Shown here in pieces: positions 37,657 through 46,746 of a stretch of 64,000 nucleotides of DNA. This DNA is from Thiotrichales bacterium. Its GTDB lineage: Bacteria > Pseudomonadota > Gammaproteobacteria > Thiomicrospirales > Thiomicrospiraceae. The stretch's first letter is position 1; each line of letters starts with the position of its first letter. The notes beneath the pieces were generated by a model. The model saw only the letters and a list, made by a program, of their open reading frames with translations. It did not search any database and was not told where the DNA came from. The DNA lies in assembly GCA_016936535.1 (NCBI GenBank), contig JAFGXP010000017.1:1-64000 (forward strand), written 5' to 3'. Position numbers and translations under genes: made by a program.

Positions 37657-37928
37657 TTCTACTCTTGCCTATCTAGCCATCTAAAAAACTGCGTGGGATT
37701 TTAACATAACTCCTTAAAATTCCGAGGGGTCAATCCATTATTTTTAGGCCAGCGCCTAATCCTTCAATCTTCGCTTGAGATGGGCACAAATCTGCCAAAT
37801 CCCACTCAATTGCGGCGCAAAAAATGGCATAATACCCTACTTTGTATGCGTCCTTTGGCGCTGTTAAACTGTATAACCTAATTCTGCCGCCTTTTTCGGT
37901 GGCCGGTTACGAGAAAAAGTTACTTATC

Positions 37929-39011
37929 ATGAGCCATTATCAGACTGACGATTTACGGATTAAAAACATTACCGAAGTTCGCTCGCCACGTGAATTACAT
38001 GAACTCTATCCGATTACCGAAACCGCCGCACAAACGGTGTATGACACCCGTCAGCAAATTCATAACATCCTCGTTGGACGAGACGACCGAATTCTTGTGG
38101 TCATTGGCCCTTGCTCAATCCATGATCCGATTGCAGCACGCGATTATGCTGCGCAGTTAAAAGGCCAAATTGAAACCCATAAAAACGATCTGCTGATTGT
38201 TATGCGCGTGTATTTCGAAAAACCGCGCACCACGGTTGGTTGGAAAGGATTGATTAACGATCCAAACCTGGATGAGTCGTTTGAAATCAATAAAGGTCTT
38301 GGTCTGGCGCGCAAACTGCTCTCCGATGTGAATAACATGGGGGTTCCCGCCGCTACCGAATTCTTGGACCTCATTTCGCCGCAATACATTGCCGATCTGG
38401 TGGCTTGGGGCGCGATTGGTGCCAGAACCACTGAAAGCCAAGGACACCGTGAACTGGCCTCCGGTTTATCTTGTCCAGTTGGCTTTAAAAATGGAACCGA
38501 TGGGAGCTTCCGAGTTGCTGTTGACGCCATCCGCGCAGCCAATAACCCGCACATTTTCATGTCTTTAACCAAAGAAGGCCATTCTGCCATTTTTGAAACC
38601 ACTGGCAACCAAGATTGTCACGTCATCTTGCGTGGCGGCAACCAAGGGCCAAACTATGAACCGCAATTTGTTGAAGAAGCGGTCAAACAACTCGCCCATG
38701 CTGGAGTGCAAACACGGTTAATGGTCGATTGCAGCCACGCGAATAGCAATAAAGACCATAAGCGCCAGATGTTAGTTGCCCGCTCAATTAGCGAACAACT
38801 CACCGCCGGTTCCGATGCTATTATGGGTGCGATGGTCGAAAGCCATCTCGTCGAAGGCCGCCAAGAGGTCATGCCTGGCAAACAACTCACTTATGGTCAA
38901 AGCATTACCGATGCCTGTATTGATTGGGATGAAAGCCTTGAATTGCTGGGATTGCTGGCCGAAGGTGTTCGCGCTCGCCGCGCTCTACGCCAAACCCTTT
39001 CCGACGACTAG
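37929..39011 (+). CDS. 3-deoxy-7-phosphoheptulonate (DAHP) synthase, class I
   Basis: This 360-residue enzyme condenses phosphoenolpyruvate and erythrose 4-phosphate, the first step of the shikimate pathway. VIGPCSIHDP, MRVYFEKPRTTVGWKGLINDP (key residues EKPRT and GWKG) and MVDCSHANSNKDH are diagnostic. It belongs to the AroF/AroG/AroH group; which feedback type it is cannot be read reliably by eye. The ATG at 37929 gives the usual N-terminus; the frame extends back to 37842 without family-like sequence. Confidence 0.96.
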   Translation: MSHYQTDDLRIKNITEVRSPRELHELYPITETAAQTVYDTRQQIHNILVGRDDRILVVIGPCSIHDPIAARDYAAQLKGQIETHKNDLLIVMRVYFEKPRTTVGWKGLINDPNLDESFEINKGLGLARKLLSDVNNMGVPAATEFLDLISPQYIADLVAWGAIGARTTESQGHRELASGLSCPVGFKNGTDGSFRVAVDAIRAANNPHIFMSLTKEGHSAIFETTGNQDCHVILRGGNQGPNYEPQFVEEAVKQLAHAGVQTRLMVDCSHANSNKDHKRQMLVARSISEQLTAGSDAIMGAMVESHLVEGRQEVMPGKQLTYGQSITDACIDWDESLELLGLLAEGVRARRALRQTLSDD

Positions 39012-39032
39012 ACTCGCGCTAGATATATGGAT

Positions 39033-39064
39033 AAAAAAACCCTGTCTGCGTACAGGGTTTTTGG
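39033..39064 (+). terminator. Rho-independent terminator after DAHP synthase
   Basis: Stem AAACCCTGT / ACAGGGTTT with a six-base loop is followed by T residues. The A-run on the other side allows some activity for thiL from the opposite strand. Confidence 0.88.
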
Positions 39065-39107
39065 TTTAAAACGGAACCAAATTTAACAGCCTTATTCGTT
39101 TACTAGA

Positions 39108-40121
39108 CTAAAAATGATCATAACCGTGATAGTTTTCCACTGAGAACGGCTTGCCAAACCATAAAACCTCGGTCACTCCGCTGTCAGTTATCTGCCCAAT
39201 TTGACTCAATGAAACTCCCATCCTGCGCGCCAATTGCTGAAGTTGCGGCCATCGTTCTGGAGCCACACTTAAGCAGAGCTGATAATCATCCCCGCCACTC
39301 AGAGGCAAACGCCAATAATCCGGTTGCTTATCGCAAAGCAGGCGTAAAGCGCGAGAGCAAGGCACCGCCTCAAGTTCAATCCGCGCGCCAAATGACTGCC
39401 CCGACATTTTTGAAGAAGCCTTAAGTAAATGCCCTAGGTCTTGCAATAAACCGTCGGAAACATCAATAGCCGACCGTACCAACGGAAAAAGACTTTGCGC
39501 AAAACCTACTTGTGGCCAAGGTCGATTTAAAGCCAGTATGGCATCTTTTTGTTGCATCTCCGTCAGCAAGCTTCTCTCATCTTCCGGCAAACGATTCAAC
39601 GCCAAAAGCAAACCCAAGGCCGCATCCCCCAGCTGTTCAGTCACTACAATCAAATCACCAATCTGAGCTGAGGAACGCAACAATGCTTGTCCAGAACGCA
39701 CCAGCCCTTTTGCACTGACCGTCAAGGTTAGAAGTGAAGAGCGCGTGGTATCCCCTCCAACGAGCGGAATAGGCAATCCCAGCTTCGCGATTAAATCAGC
39801 AAAACCTTGGCTGAACGCACTCATCCAAGCTTCATTCTGAGCAAGATTTGGAGGCAGACTGACCGCCAACGAAAACCCAAGCGGCGTCGCGCCCATGGCA
39901 GCTAAATCACTGAGATTCACCGCCAATGCCTTCCAAGCAATATCTGCCGCTGCGGTTTCCTCTGGAAAATGCACGCCACAAACCAAGGTATCAGTGACCA
40001 CAACCAACTGATGATCGGGCGCAATGCTAATTAAAGCCCCATCGTCACCAATTCCTAAATCCCCGGCTGGCAGGCCAGCTCCTAGCGGAGCAAAATAACG
40101 TTCGATTAAATTGAACTCCAT
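39108..40121 (-). CDS. thiL: Thiamine-monophosphate kinase
   Basis: This 337-residue enzyme phosphorylates thiamine monophosphate to the active diphosphate. It belongs to the PurM-like superfamily: GIGDDGALI and the following VVTDTLVCGVHF bind ATP and magnesium. AAMGATPLG and SAIDVSDGLLQDLGHL are conserved. It follows nusB after a terminator, in the common nusB-thiL order. pgpA, which often comes next, is absent. Confidence 0.96.
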   Translation of the reverse strand: MEFNLIERYFAPLGAGLPAGDLGIGDDGALISIAPDHQLVVVTDTLVCGVHFPEETAAADIAWKALAVNLSDLAAMGATPLGFSLAVSLPPNLAQNEAWMSAFSQGFADLIAKLGLPIPLVGGDTTRSSLLTLTVSAKGLVRSGQALLRSSAQIGDLIVVTEQLGDAALGLLLALNRLPEDERSLLTEMQQKDAILALNRPWPQVGFAQSLFPLVRSAIDVSDGLLQDLGHLLKASSKMSGQSFGARIELEAVPCSRALRLLCDKQPDYWRLPLSGGDDYQLCLSVAPERWPQLQQLARRMGVSLSQIGQITDSGVTEVLWFGKPFSVENYHGYDHF

Positions 40122-40155
40122 CCCTAACCTCTTGCTTCATGCGCACTCGATAACG

Positions 40156-40180
40156 AAAAAGCCCTCAAAATGAGGGCTTT
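40156..40180 (-). terminator. Rho-independent terminator after nusB
   Basis: A 10-bp perfect stem AAAGCCCTCA / TGAGGGCTTT with a three-base loop is followed by a T-run on the minus strand. It ends the riboflavin-nusB transcript before thiL. Confidence 0.85.
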
Positions 40181-40205
40181 CACCAAACTCTGACTAGGCT
40201 GCGTT

Positions 40206-40700
40206 CTAATCAGCAGTGCGAGCTTGATACTCTTGTGGCCGCGCTTGTTGCGCCACTCGGTCTAAGATGCCATTGATAAACTTATGACTCTCATCGGCAC
40301 CAAATACCTTGGCCAATTCGACCGCTTCATTGATAACAACTTTATAAGGAATTTCGATCTTATCGCGCAATTCGTAGGTGCCAATCCGTAAAATGGCTTT
40401 TTCAACCGGATCCAAACGCTTGAGGTCGCGATCTATAAAATCAACGAATAAGGCATCCAAGGCCTCACTTTGCAGAATAATTTGGCTTAAAAGCTCTTTA
40501 AACAACTCAAAATCGAGATGCTGTAAGTAGCCATCCTCACTAAACTGCTTCATAATCTCAAGCGCGGATGCTTGCGTCAGTTGCCACTGATACAACCCTT
40601 GTAAAGCGGCACGGCGCGATTGACTACGCGGTGAAACCGGCTGACTTTTTTCTACTACTTCTTCGCCTTTTCCAGGCTGAATCGAATCGGAAATATTCAT
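40206..40700 (-). CDS. nusB: Transcription antitermination factor NusB
   Basis: This 164-residue helical protein forms the NusB-NusE complex that binds boxA RNA in rRNA antitermination. RRAALQGLYQWQLT, LDPVEKAILRIGTYEL and VVINEAVELAKVFGADESHKFINGILD (key NEAVELAK and FINGILD) are diagnostic. An extra N-terminal tail of about 27 residues precedes the fold. Its start overlaps the ribH stop by one base (TAATG). Confidence 0.97.
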   Translation of the reverse strand: MNISDSIQPGKGEEVVEKSQPVSPRSQSRRAALQGLYQWQLTQASALEIMKQFSEDGYLQHLDFELFKELLSQIILQSEALDALFVDFIDRDLKRLDPVEKAILRIGTYELRDKIEIPYKVVINEAVELAKVFGADESHKFINGILDRVAQQARPQEYQARTAD

Positions 40701-41161
40701 TAGATTTGCTTCAACACATTAACCATTTCAATTGCCGCAAGCGTGCACTCCACGCCTTTATTACCTGCTTTGGTGCCCGAACGTTCAATCGCTTGTTCAA
40801 TACTATCAACCGTCAAAACACCAAAAGAAACCGGCACGCCCGTTTGCAACTGAACTTGACCAATTCCCTTGACGCACTCGCCAGCCACATAATCAAAATG
40901 GGGAGTACCACCACGAATCACTGCGCCAATGGCAACAATTGCATCAAATTCACCGGATTGCGCCAGTTTGTTCACGGCCAATGGAATTTCAAAGGCACCC
41001 GGAACCATGACCTTGGTAATGTTTTCAGCCGAACCACCATGACGCACAACGGTGTCAATGGCGCCCGCCACAAGATGATCAACCACAAAGCTGTTAAAAC
41101 GACCTACCACTAAACCAATTTTCATGCCTGATGCGGTCAAATTTCCTTCAATTACTTTCAT
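40700..41161 (-). CDS. ribH: 6,7-dimethyl-8-ribityllumazine synthase
   Basis: This 153-residue enzyme joins the aminouracil intermediate with dihydroxybutanone phosphate, the penultimate step of riboflavin synthesis. It assembles into icosahedral or pentameric shells. [33 protein letters not shown] and [11 protein letters not shown] are the substrate-site blocks. It lies after the ribBX gene with a 170-bp gap that shows no clear gene. Confidence 0.97.
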   Translation of the reverse strand: MKVIEGNLTASGMKIGLVVGRFNSFVVDHLVAGAIDTVVRHGGSAENITKVMVPGAFEIPLAVNKLAQSGEFDAIVAIGAVIRGGTPHFDYVAGECVKGIGQVQLQTGVPVSFGVLTVDSIEQAIERSGTKAGNKGVECTLAAIEMVNVLKQI

Positions 41162-41330
41162 GTTTCCAGAGCCTCTTCTGCTTTCTTCTCTTGTTAAGCC
41201 ATCGCCGTCAGAACGGTTTTGCTAAATAGCCGCATATTGTGCCACAAAAAACTGCTTTTAAGCAGCAAAGCCAATATGGATTCACCATGCAAACCCAGAA
41301 CACGGTATTTAAACGGGTTTTCTGACCTTT

Positions 41331-42449
41331 TTAACGGTTTTTCTTGGCTAACACCTCAACAATTTCCAAGCCAAAACCGCTTAACGCCGTCATCTTCATT
41401 GCCGAACCAATCACCTTGAGTTTTTTTATGCCCAAATCTGAAATGATTTGTGCGCCTAAACCGTAGGTTTTGGTATCGTCAGGGTTTTGGGTCTCAGGTA
41501 CCTTAATACCTCGATCTTGCATTTGATAACGCTGGATTTTATCCAATAATGCTCCAGGCTCTTCATGTTTTCGCAGAACCACAATCGCGCCACTGCCTTC
41601 AGCGGCAATTTGTGCCATCGCCGCTTGTAGCGACCAACCGCATTCACGACGTTGTGACCCAAACACATCACACAAAGTATCAAGCATATGCACTCTTACC
41701 GCAGTGGGCGTTTGGGCATCAATTTGCCCATATACCAACGCAAAGTGCGCTTTCTGATCGAGCGTATCCTGGTAGCCAACCAAACGAAAATCGCCGAACT
41801 CAGTGGGCAGTTGACATTCGGAAACGCGCTCAATGGTTTTCTCATTTTGCAGGCGATATTCAATTAGATCCGCAATGGTTCCAATTTTAATACCGTGGAT
41901 TTGAGCATAAGCCTCCAGGTCATCACGTCGAGCCATGGAGCCGTCTTCATTCATGATTTCAACAATCACGGAAGCAGGTTCAAAACCGGCTAAACGAGCC
42001 AAATCACACCCAGCTTCCGTATGTCCCGCTCGGGTTAAGACTCCACCCGGTTGAGCCATGAGCGGAAAAATATGGCCAGGGGTAACAATATCTTGCGGCC
42101 CCGCGCCTTTGGTGACGGCTGTACGAACAGTCACCGCACGATCAGCGGCAGAAATCCCCGTTGTGACCCCCTTAGCTGCTTCAATCGACACCGTAAAATT
42201 AGTTCCGTGCGGATCCGTGTTATCGCGAACCATTAGCGGCAAATGCAGCTGATTGCAGCGCTGACGCGTCATTGTCAAACAAATCAAACCCCGTCCATAT
42301 CGAGCCATGAAATTGATATCTTCGGCGGTAACCGTTTCCGCAGGCACCAAAAGATCACCTTCATTTTCACGATCTTCGTCATCCATCAAAATGACCATCT
42401 TGCCTTGCTTGTAATCTTCAATCAGTTCTTGAATTGTATTTAATGCCAT
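41331..42449 (-). CDS. RibBX-type: DHBP synthase fused to a degenerate GTP cyclohydrolase II domain
   Basis: Residues 1 to about 200 form 3,4-dihydroxy-2-butanone 4-phosphate synthase (RibB), which makes the four-carbon riboflavin precursor from ribulose 5-phosphate. [11 protein letters not shown] and GHTEAGCDL are active-site blocks. Residues from about 205 resemble GTP cyclohydrolase II (RibA), but the zinc site is broken. Where RibA has Cys in HSEC and RCDC, this protein has Asp257 and Arg268; only Cys270 remains. Cyclohydrolase activity is therefore unlikely. Such RibBX hybrids are known in Proteobacteria, and a separate ribA is expected elsewhere. It ends a tight ribD-ribE-ribBX cluster. 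Confidence 0.93.
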   Translation of the reverse strand: MALNTIQELIEDYKQGKMVILMDDEDRENEGDLLVPAETVTAEDINFMARYGRGLICLTMTRQRCNQLHLPLMVRDNTDPHGTNFTVSIEAAKGVTTGISAADRAVTVRTAVTKGAGPQDIVTPGHIFPLMAQPGGVLTRAGHTEAGCDLARLAGFEPASVIVEIMNEDGSMARRDDLEAYAQIHGIKIGTIADLIEYRLQNEKTIERVSECQLPTEFGDFRLVGYQDTLDQKAHFALVYGQIDAQTPTAVRVHMLDTLCDVFGSQRRECGWSLQAAMAQIAAEGSGAIVVLRKHEEPGALLDKIQRYQMQDRGIKVPETQNPDDTKTYGLGAQIISDLGIKKLKVIGSAMKMTALSGFGLEIVEVLAKKNR

Positions 42450-42451
42450 CT

Positions 42452-43108
42452 TCAGTTGTATCCGTGTTGAGCTAAAAAGTCTTCCGTGATTGCGGGTTGT
42501 TTTGCGCCTGTTGAGCCCTCTGCCTGCAACATCCGCTCAAGATAACGAGCCAGTAAATCCACCTCTAGGTTCACTTCACTGCCCACTTCGAGCGTTTTAA
42601 TGGTGGTTTCTTGCCGAGTATGGGGCACAATATTGATATCAAACTGACAGTCATGCACCGAATTTACCGTTAGGCTGATGCCGTTCACACAGATAGATCC
42701 CTTCGCGGCAATGTATTTGCATAGGGCGTCTGGAGCTTGAATCTGATAGCGCCAAGAACGCGCTTCTTGTGCAATCCCCTTAACGACCCCAACGCCATCA
42801 ACATGTCCGCTGACCAAGTGACCGCCAAGCCGATCTTGCAATCGCAAGGCCTTTTCCAAATTCACGAGATAACCAACCTGCCAGCGCTGAGCAGTGGTCA
42901 CTTTTAGGGTTTCAGCAGAAACATCGGCCACATAATAATCTGCACCCAACTCAATCGCGGTGAGGCAGATGCCATTGGCCGCAATCGAATCGCCAATTTG
43001 CACATCGGCTATCGGCAATTTTCCCGTACCGATTGTCACCCGCCAATCCCCTGATTGCACTTCGATTTTGCGGATTTTTCCTTCCGCTTGAATAATTCCG
43101 GTAAACAT
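42452..43108 (-). CDS. ribE: Riboflavin synthase, alpha subunit
   Basis: This 218-residue trimeric enzyme dismutates two lumazines to riboflavin and the pyrimidine. MFTGIIQAEGKI starts the first lumazine-binding barrel, and a second, similar barrel begins near GHVDGVGVV. GQHLVSGHVDG-like and NGISLTVNSV blocks are present. It lies 1-2 bp from both neighbours, in the middle of the operon. Confidence 0.97.
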   Translation of the reverse strand: MFTGIIQAEGKIRKIEVQSGDWRVTIGTGKLPIADVQIGDSIAANGICLTAIELGADYYVADVSAETLKVTTAQRWQVGYLVNLEKALRLQDRLGGHLVSGHVDGVGVVKGIAQEARSWRYQIQAPDALCKYIAAKGSICVNGISLTVNSVHDCQFDINIVPHTRQETTIKTLEVGSEVNLEVDLLARYLERMLQAEGSTGAKQPAITEDFLAQHGYN

Positions 43109-43109
43109 C

Positions 43110-44297
43110 CTATTTCCTCTCTTCGATTTCTGGTTTGGACTGGCTCTGCGTCACAGGCAGCAACTGCAAATGCAAATCCTCTCCACAGCGCTCAACATCT
43201 TGCAGTTGCCAAACCAAACGCTGAGCCATCGTGTCTAAACCGGGTAGTACAAACATCGGCTTAGCCAGATCACCCATTAACACCGGTGCAATAAAAACAT
43301 GCAATTCGTTCACCAAACCCGACTGCATAAAGGCGCCAGCCGCTATGGCACCACTTTCTACCAATACATCGTTTATCTGCTCTTCTTCAGCTAGATAACG
43401 CAAGATCGCTTCAATTTCTAGACGATCCTCCTGTGCGGCAACCGCAACTAAGTCAACCCCTTGCTGTAGAAACTGTTCAACAATCTCCGGACTTGCTTCT
43501 ACAGCTTGCCGAGTGGTCATCACCAAATTTCGGCCTCCGCTTTGCAGCAACTTTGCATCAAATGGCAAACTGAGATGAGGATCCAACACCACTTTTAAAG
43601 GGTGTGCGTCCAACTCAGTGAGATGTAAGCGCGTCAGCTCAGTTGGCGACAAACGAACATTCATTGAAGGGTCATCGGCCAGCACCGTGCCAATCCCTAA
43701 GACAACCGCCCCGGCTTGAGCGCGCATTTGATGCACTTTTTCGCGCGCCGCGGCACCGGTAATCCACTGGCTCTCTCCACTGGCCATGGCCGTGCGACCA
43801 TCGAGACTGCTGGCCATTTTTAGACGGACATAGGGCAAGCCTTGACGCATTCTCTGCAAAAAGCCACGATTGAGTCTCTCCGCTTGCTCCGCCTTCAATC
43901 CCACCTGAACATCCACGCCCGCTGCCTTAAGACGCGCCACGCCGGTTCCCGCAACCAACGGATTGGGATCGGTCATCGCCACCCAAACTTTCGCCACTTG
44001 CGCATCAATTAAAGCATCGCAACACGGCGGCGTGCGCCCATAATGTGAACAGGGTTCAAGAGTGACATAAGCGGTTGCCCCCTGCACAGACTCTCCGCGA
44101 GCACTGGCATCTGCCAAAGCTTCTTTTTCTGCATGTGGCTGCCCAGCTTTCTTATGCCAACCTTCACCAATAATGCGCCCTTCCTTTACCAGAACACACC
44201 CCACACAAGGATTGGGCTTGGTGCTGTAACGGCCTTGCTCAGCCAGTTCGAGCGCGCGTTCCATAAAACGGCTATCGTTATCATCCCAAGCATTCAC
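43110..44297 (-). CDS. ribD: Bifunctional pyrimidine deaminase/reductase RibD
   Basis: This 395-residue enzyme deaminates and reduces the early riboflavin pyrimidine. The N-terminal deaminase has the zinc motif HAEKEAL with PCSHYGRTPPC. The C-terminal reductase starts near YVRLKMASSLDGRTAM. The GTG at 44297 is preferred: GGGAG lies eight bases upstream and the product starts like RibD. No FMN riboswitch sequence is present in the leader. A MITE-like element separates it from nrdR. Confidence 0.95.
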   Translation of the reverse strand: MNAWDDNDSRFMERALELAEQGRYSTKPNPCVGCVLVKEGRIIGEGWHKKAGQPHAEKEALADASARGESVQGATAYVTLEPCSHYGRTPPCCDALIDAQVAKVWVAMTDPNPLVAGTGVARLKAAGVDVQVGLKAEQAERLNRGFLQRMRQGLPYVRLKMASSLDGRTAMASGESQWITGAAAREKVHQMRAQAGAVVLGIGTVLADDPSMNVRLSPTELTRLHLTELDAHPLKVVLDPHLSLPFDAKLLQSGGRNLVMTTRQAVEASPEIVEQFLQQGVDLVAVAAQEDRLEIEAILRYLAEEEQINDVLVESGAIAAGAFMQSGLVNELHVFIAPVLMGDLAKPMFVLPGLDTMAQRLVWQLQDVERCGEDLHLQLLPVTQSQSKPEIEERK

Positions 44298-44316
44298 TCT
44301 CTAGACTCCCGTATTG

Positions 44317-44589
44317 TTAAGGAATACGCAGAATAAGTCCCCATTGACTTCAGCGAGGATTTGCAAGGAGCAAATTCTAGGCTTGCCTCGAAATGCTTAG
44401 CCAAAGCGAGGGGTGAGAAGCGTAACAACGAAGTTGTCCTTGCCAGCCTCGCCCGTTGGGGCTTTGAAGAATTTAGCTGTGCTGTGTTGCCTGTTCTTGT
44501 CAGGTCTAGACATGACTGCGAACAGTCGCCTTGCTCAGCCAAATTCTTCTGTGCCTGAAGCCATTTGGATTTGTTCTGCGTTTCCTTAA
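44317..44589. mobile_element. MITE-like structured inverted-repeat element in the nrdR-ribD junction
   Basis: Imperfect terminal inverted repeats of 35-37 bp bound the 273-bp element: 44317-44353 on the left and 44555-44589 on the right. They share TTAAGGAA, ACGCAGAA and CTTCAG, matching at about 30 positions with two one-base gaps. Both ends are TTAA, and removing the element while leaving one TTAA gives nrdR's stop followed 19 bp later by ribD's GTG, an ordinary operon spacing. The interior is highly structured: CGAGG(44354)...CCTCG(44390) around TTTGC-GCAAA; GCGAGG(44406)...CCTCGC(44452) around ACAAC-GAA-GTTGT; and GAAGAATTT(44466)...AAATTCTTC(44549) around two small hairpins. Short frames through it look non-coding. 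No transposase is present, so any movement would need one in trans. Origin is inferred, structure is directly visible. Confidence 0.75.
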
Positions 44590-45053
44590 GTCTTTGCTGT
44601 GGTCGAAACCATTAGGCGCTCAATCTCTTCGCGAAACGCATTCACATCCTGAAAAGAACGATAAACTGAGGCAAAACGCACATAGGCTACCTGATCCAAT
44701 TCGCTGAGCTCATCCATCAACCATTCACCAATTTGACTTGAAGAGAGCTCGCGCACCCCTTCCGTCATCGCTCGCTTAATAATTTTATTGACCACCTGAT
44801 CCATCGACTCGCTGGCCACTGGGCGCTTTTCCAAGGCCTTTATTAATCCTCGACGAATCTTTTCCTCATCAAAACGCTCGCGATTACCGTCGCTTTTGAT
44901 AATGCGCGGCAGTGACAACTCAGCGGATTCGTAAGTGGTAAAACGCTCACCGCAATGGATACATTCTCGACGCCGACGAACCTGCACCCCTTCCGTGGCT
45001 AAGCGCGAATCGACAACTTTCGTATCCGGTGCATTACAAAATGGACAGTGCAT
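44586..45053 (-). CDS. nrdR: Transcriptional repressor NrdR
   Basis: This 155-residue repressor controls ribonucleotide reductase genes. The N-terminal zinc ribbon MHCPFC and ECIHCGERF has four Cys, followed by an ATP-cone domain ([21 protein letters not shown]). Its TAA stop lies in the TTAA that ends the MITE-like element; the coding sequence looks complete. It is the first gene of the riboflavin cluster. Confidence 0.97.
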   Translation of the reverse strand: MHCPFCNAPDTKVVDSRLATEGVQVRRRRECIHCGERFTTYESAELSLPRIIKSDGNRERFDEEKIRRGLIKALEKRPVASESMDQVVNKIIKRAMTEGVRELSSSQIGEWLMDELSELDQVAYVRFASVYRSFQDVNAFREEIERLMVSTTAKT

Positions 45054-45095
45054 GTAACTCCTTAAGCATTTGCTTATTTAGTTGCGCTCTAAATG

Positions 45096-45126
45096 TGAAA
45101 AAACCACCAGATATGGTGGTTTTTTA
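45096..45126 (-). terminator. Rho-independent terminator after glyA
   Basis: A stem of AAAAAACCACCA with TGGTGGTTTTTT around a four-base loop has T-runs on both sides. It ends glyA on the minus strand. Confidence 0.92.
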
Positions 45127-45186
45127 TTTTCAGGGGTGTTTATAACACAGGGCGCTGCTTGGTGCTAGCATCATCCAAAATCACGC

Positions 45187-46458
45187 TCACTTGTAAACGG
45201 GTTTGCGTGCACAAAGCTCGCTGACTTTAGCGCGAACTTCCGCAACCACCGTTTCATCCCAAGATTGCGCGCTTTGATCACAAGCATCAATCACGTCGCA
45301 CATCCAATGGGCAAGCTGCGTACAATCGGCAACATCAAACCCACGAGTCGTGGCCGCTGGCGTACCGACACGAATCCCCGAAGTCACAAACGGCGACATC
45401 GGATCGTTTGGCACCGAGTTCTTGTTAATCGTGATATGCGCTGCATCCAGTGCGGCATCGACCAACTTACCGGTCAGCCCCTTCTTAATTAGGCTGACAA
45501 GAAACAAATGGTTTTGGGTACCACCAGACACCACATCACAACCCCGCTCAACAAAGACCTGTGCCATTGCTTGCGCATTTTTAACAACATCTTCACAGTA
45601 GGTTTTCCAAGAAGGCTCTAAACACTCTTTGAAAGCCACTGCTTTGGCCGCCATCACATGCACCAAAGGCCCGCCTTGACCACCTGGAAAAATCGCCGAG
45701 TTAAATTTCTTTTCCAAATCGGGGTTTGCCTTTGCCAAAATCAAACCGCCACGTGGACCGCGCAGCGTTTTGTGAGTGGTCGTGGTGACCACATCTGCAA
45801 ATGGCACTGGATTGGGATAAACACCACCGGCAACCAAACCGGCAACGTGCGCCATATCCACAAACAAATAGGCGCCAACCGAATCGGCAATAGCACGGAA
45901 GCGTGCCCAATCGATAATCTGTGAATAGGCAGAGAAGCCAGCAATAATCATTTTCGGCTTGTGTTCAGTAGCAAGCGCTTGCACTTCGTCATAATCAATT
46001 TGGCCGGTTACTGGATCAATTCCGTATTGCACGGCATGGTACATTTTGCCGGAAAAGCTAACGTGCGAACCGTGCGTTAAATGCCCGCCATGCGCCAAAC
46101 TCATGCCAAGAATGGTATCGCCCGGCTCGCACAACGCCATATAAACCGCAGCATTCGCCTGTGAACCCGAGTGTGGCTGAACGTTAGCGTAATCGGCGCC
46201 AAACAACTGTTTAGCGCGATCAATGGCGGCCTGCTCAACAATGTCGGCAAATTCACAGCCACCGTAATAACGTTTTCCGGGATAGCCTTCCGCGTATTTA
46301 TTGGTGAAATAAGAACCTTGAGCTTCCATAACGCGCGGACTGGTATAGTTTTCGGATGCAATTAACTCAATATGCGACTCTTGACGTTGTTCTTCGTTTT
46401 TAATCGCTTCTGCAATTAAATCGTCATATCCGGCAATCGTCATGGATTTGGTAAACAT
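45187..46458 (-). CDS. glyA: Serine hydroxymethyltransferase
   Basis: This 423-residue PLP enzyme interconverts serine and glycine and supplies one-carbon units to tetrahydrofolate. The Schiff-base lysine is in [32 protein letters not shown] and [12 protein letters not shown] are conserved near the N-terminus. It precedes nrdR, with a terminator between. Confidence 0.98.
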   Translation of the reverse strand: MFTKSMTIAGYDDLIAEAIKNEEQRQESHIELIASENYTSPRVMEAQGSYFTNKYAEGYPGKRYYGGCEFADIVEQAAIDRAKQLFGADYANVQPHSGSQANAAVYMALCEPGDTILGMSLAHGGHLTHGSHVSFSGKMYHAVQYGIDPVTGQIDYDEVQALATEHKPKMIIAGFSAYSQIIDWARFRAIADSVGAYLFVDMAHVAGLVAGGVYPNPVPFADVVTTTTHKTLRGPRGGLILAKANPDLEKKFNSAIFPGGQGGPLVHVMAAKAVAFKECLEPSWKTYCEDVVKNAQAMAQVFVERGCDVVSGGTQNHLFLVSLIKKGLTGKLVDAALDAAHITINKNSVPNDPMSPFVTSGIRVGTPAATTRGFDVADCTQLAHWMCDVIDACDQSAQSWDETVVAEVRAKVSELCARKPVYK

Positions 46459-46549
46459 TCTTTAGCTCTCCGTAAGGTTCCAAAAGCAGCGGTCACTTTC
46501 GCACTGCAACTGCCGCAACGCGGACCGGCTCGGTCAAATTAAAGCGCAA

Positions 46550-46578
46550 ATTTTAATCTTTTTGCTCGGCTTGGGCAA
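46550..46578 (-). promoter_or_regulatory. Putative glyA promoter
   Basis: TTGCCC (46578-46573) and TAAAAT (46555-46550) are 17 bp apart on the minus strand, about 90 bp upstream of glyA. I see no riboswitch-like sequence in the leader. Confidence 0.5.
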
Positions 46579-46655
46579 ATTTATGCCAGAAATTGTCTTT
46601 TGCTCGTCAAAAGCCGAATGATAGGGCTTTCCCTGCTTGGGGATTGTCGGTAAAC

Positions 46656-46683
46656 TTGCGCTCATTCAATTTATATTCATACT
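46656..46683 (+). promoter_or_regulatory. Putative ettA promoter
   Basis: TTGCGC (46656-46661) and CATACT (46678-46683) are 16 bp apart, about 65 bp upstream of the ettA start. It is divergent from the glyA promoter. Confidence 0.4.
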
Positions 46684-46746
46684 TATTTTGAGCCCTAAGA
46701 CCGATTATGGTGAGGCTCCAACACGACTCGTAACAGGATGAACTGC

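Noticed and set aside
44294-44558. Open frames of 65-82 codons on both strands between ribD and nrdR
   Set aside because: They run through the hairpin-rich MITE-like element, lack ribosome sites, and the internal inverted repeats explain the open frames better than protein coding.
44298-44585. FMN riboswitch ahead of ribD
   Set aside because: The conserved RFN segments are not present; the structure seen is explained by terminal inverted repeats.
46459-46746. Glycine or tetrahydrofolate riboswitch between glyA and ettA
   Set aside because: No recognisable conserved core; only divergent promoters and a small AAAGCC/GGGCTT hairpin were seen.
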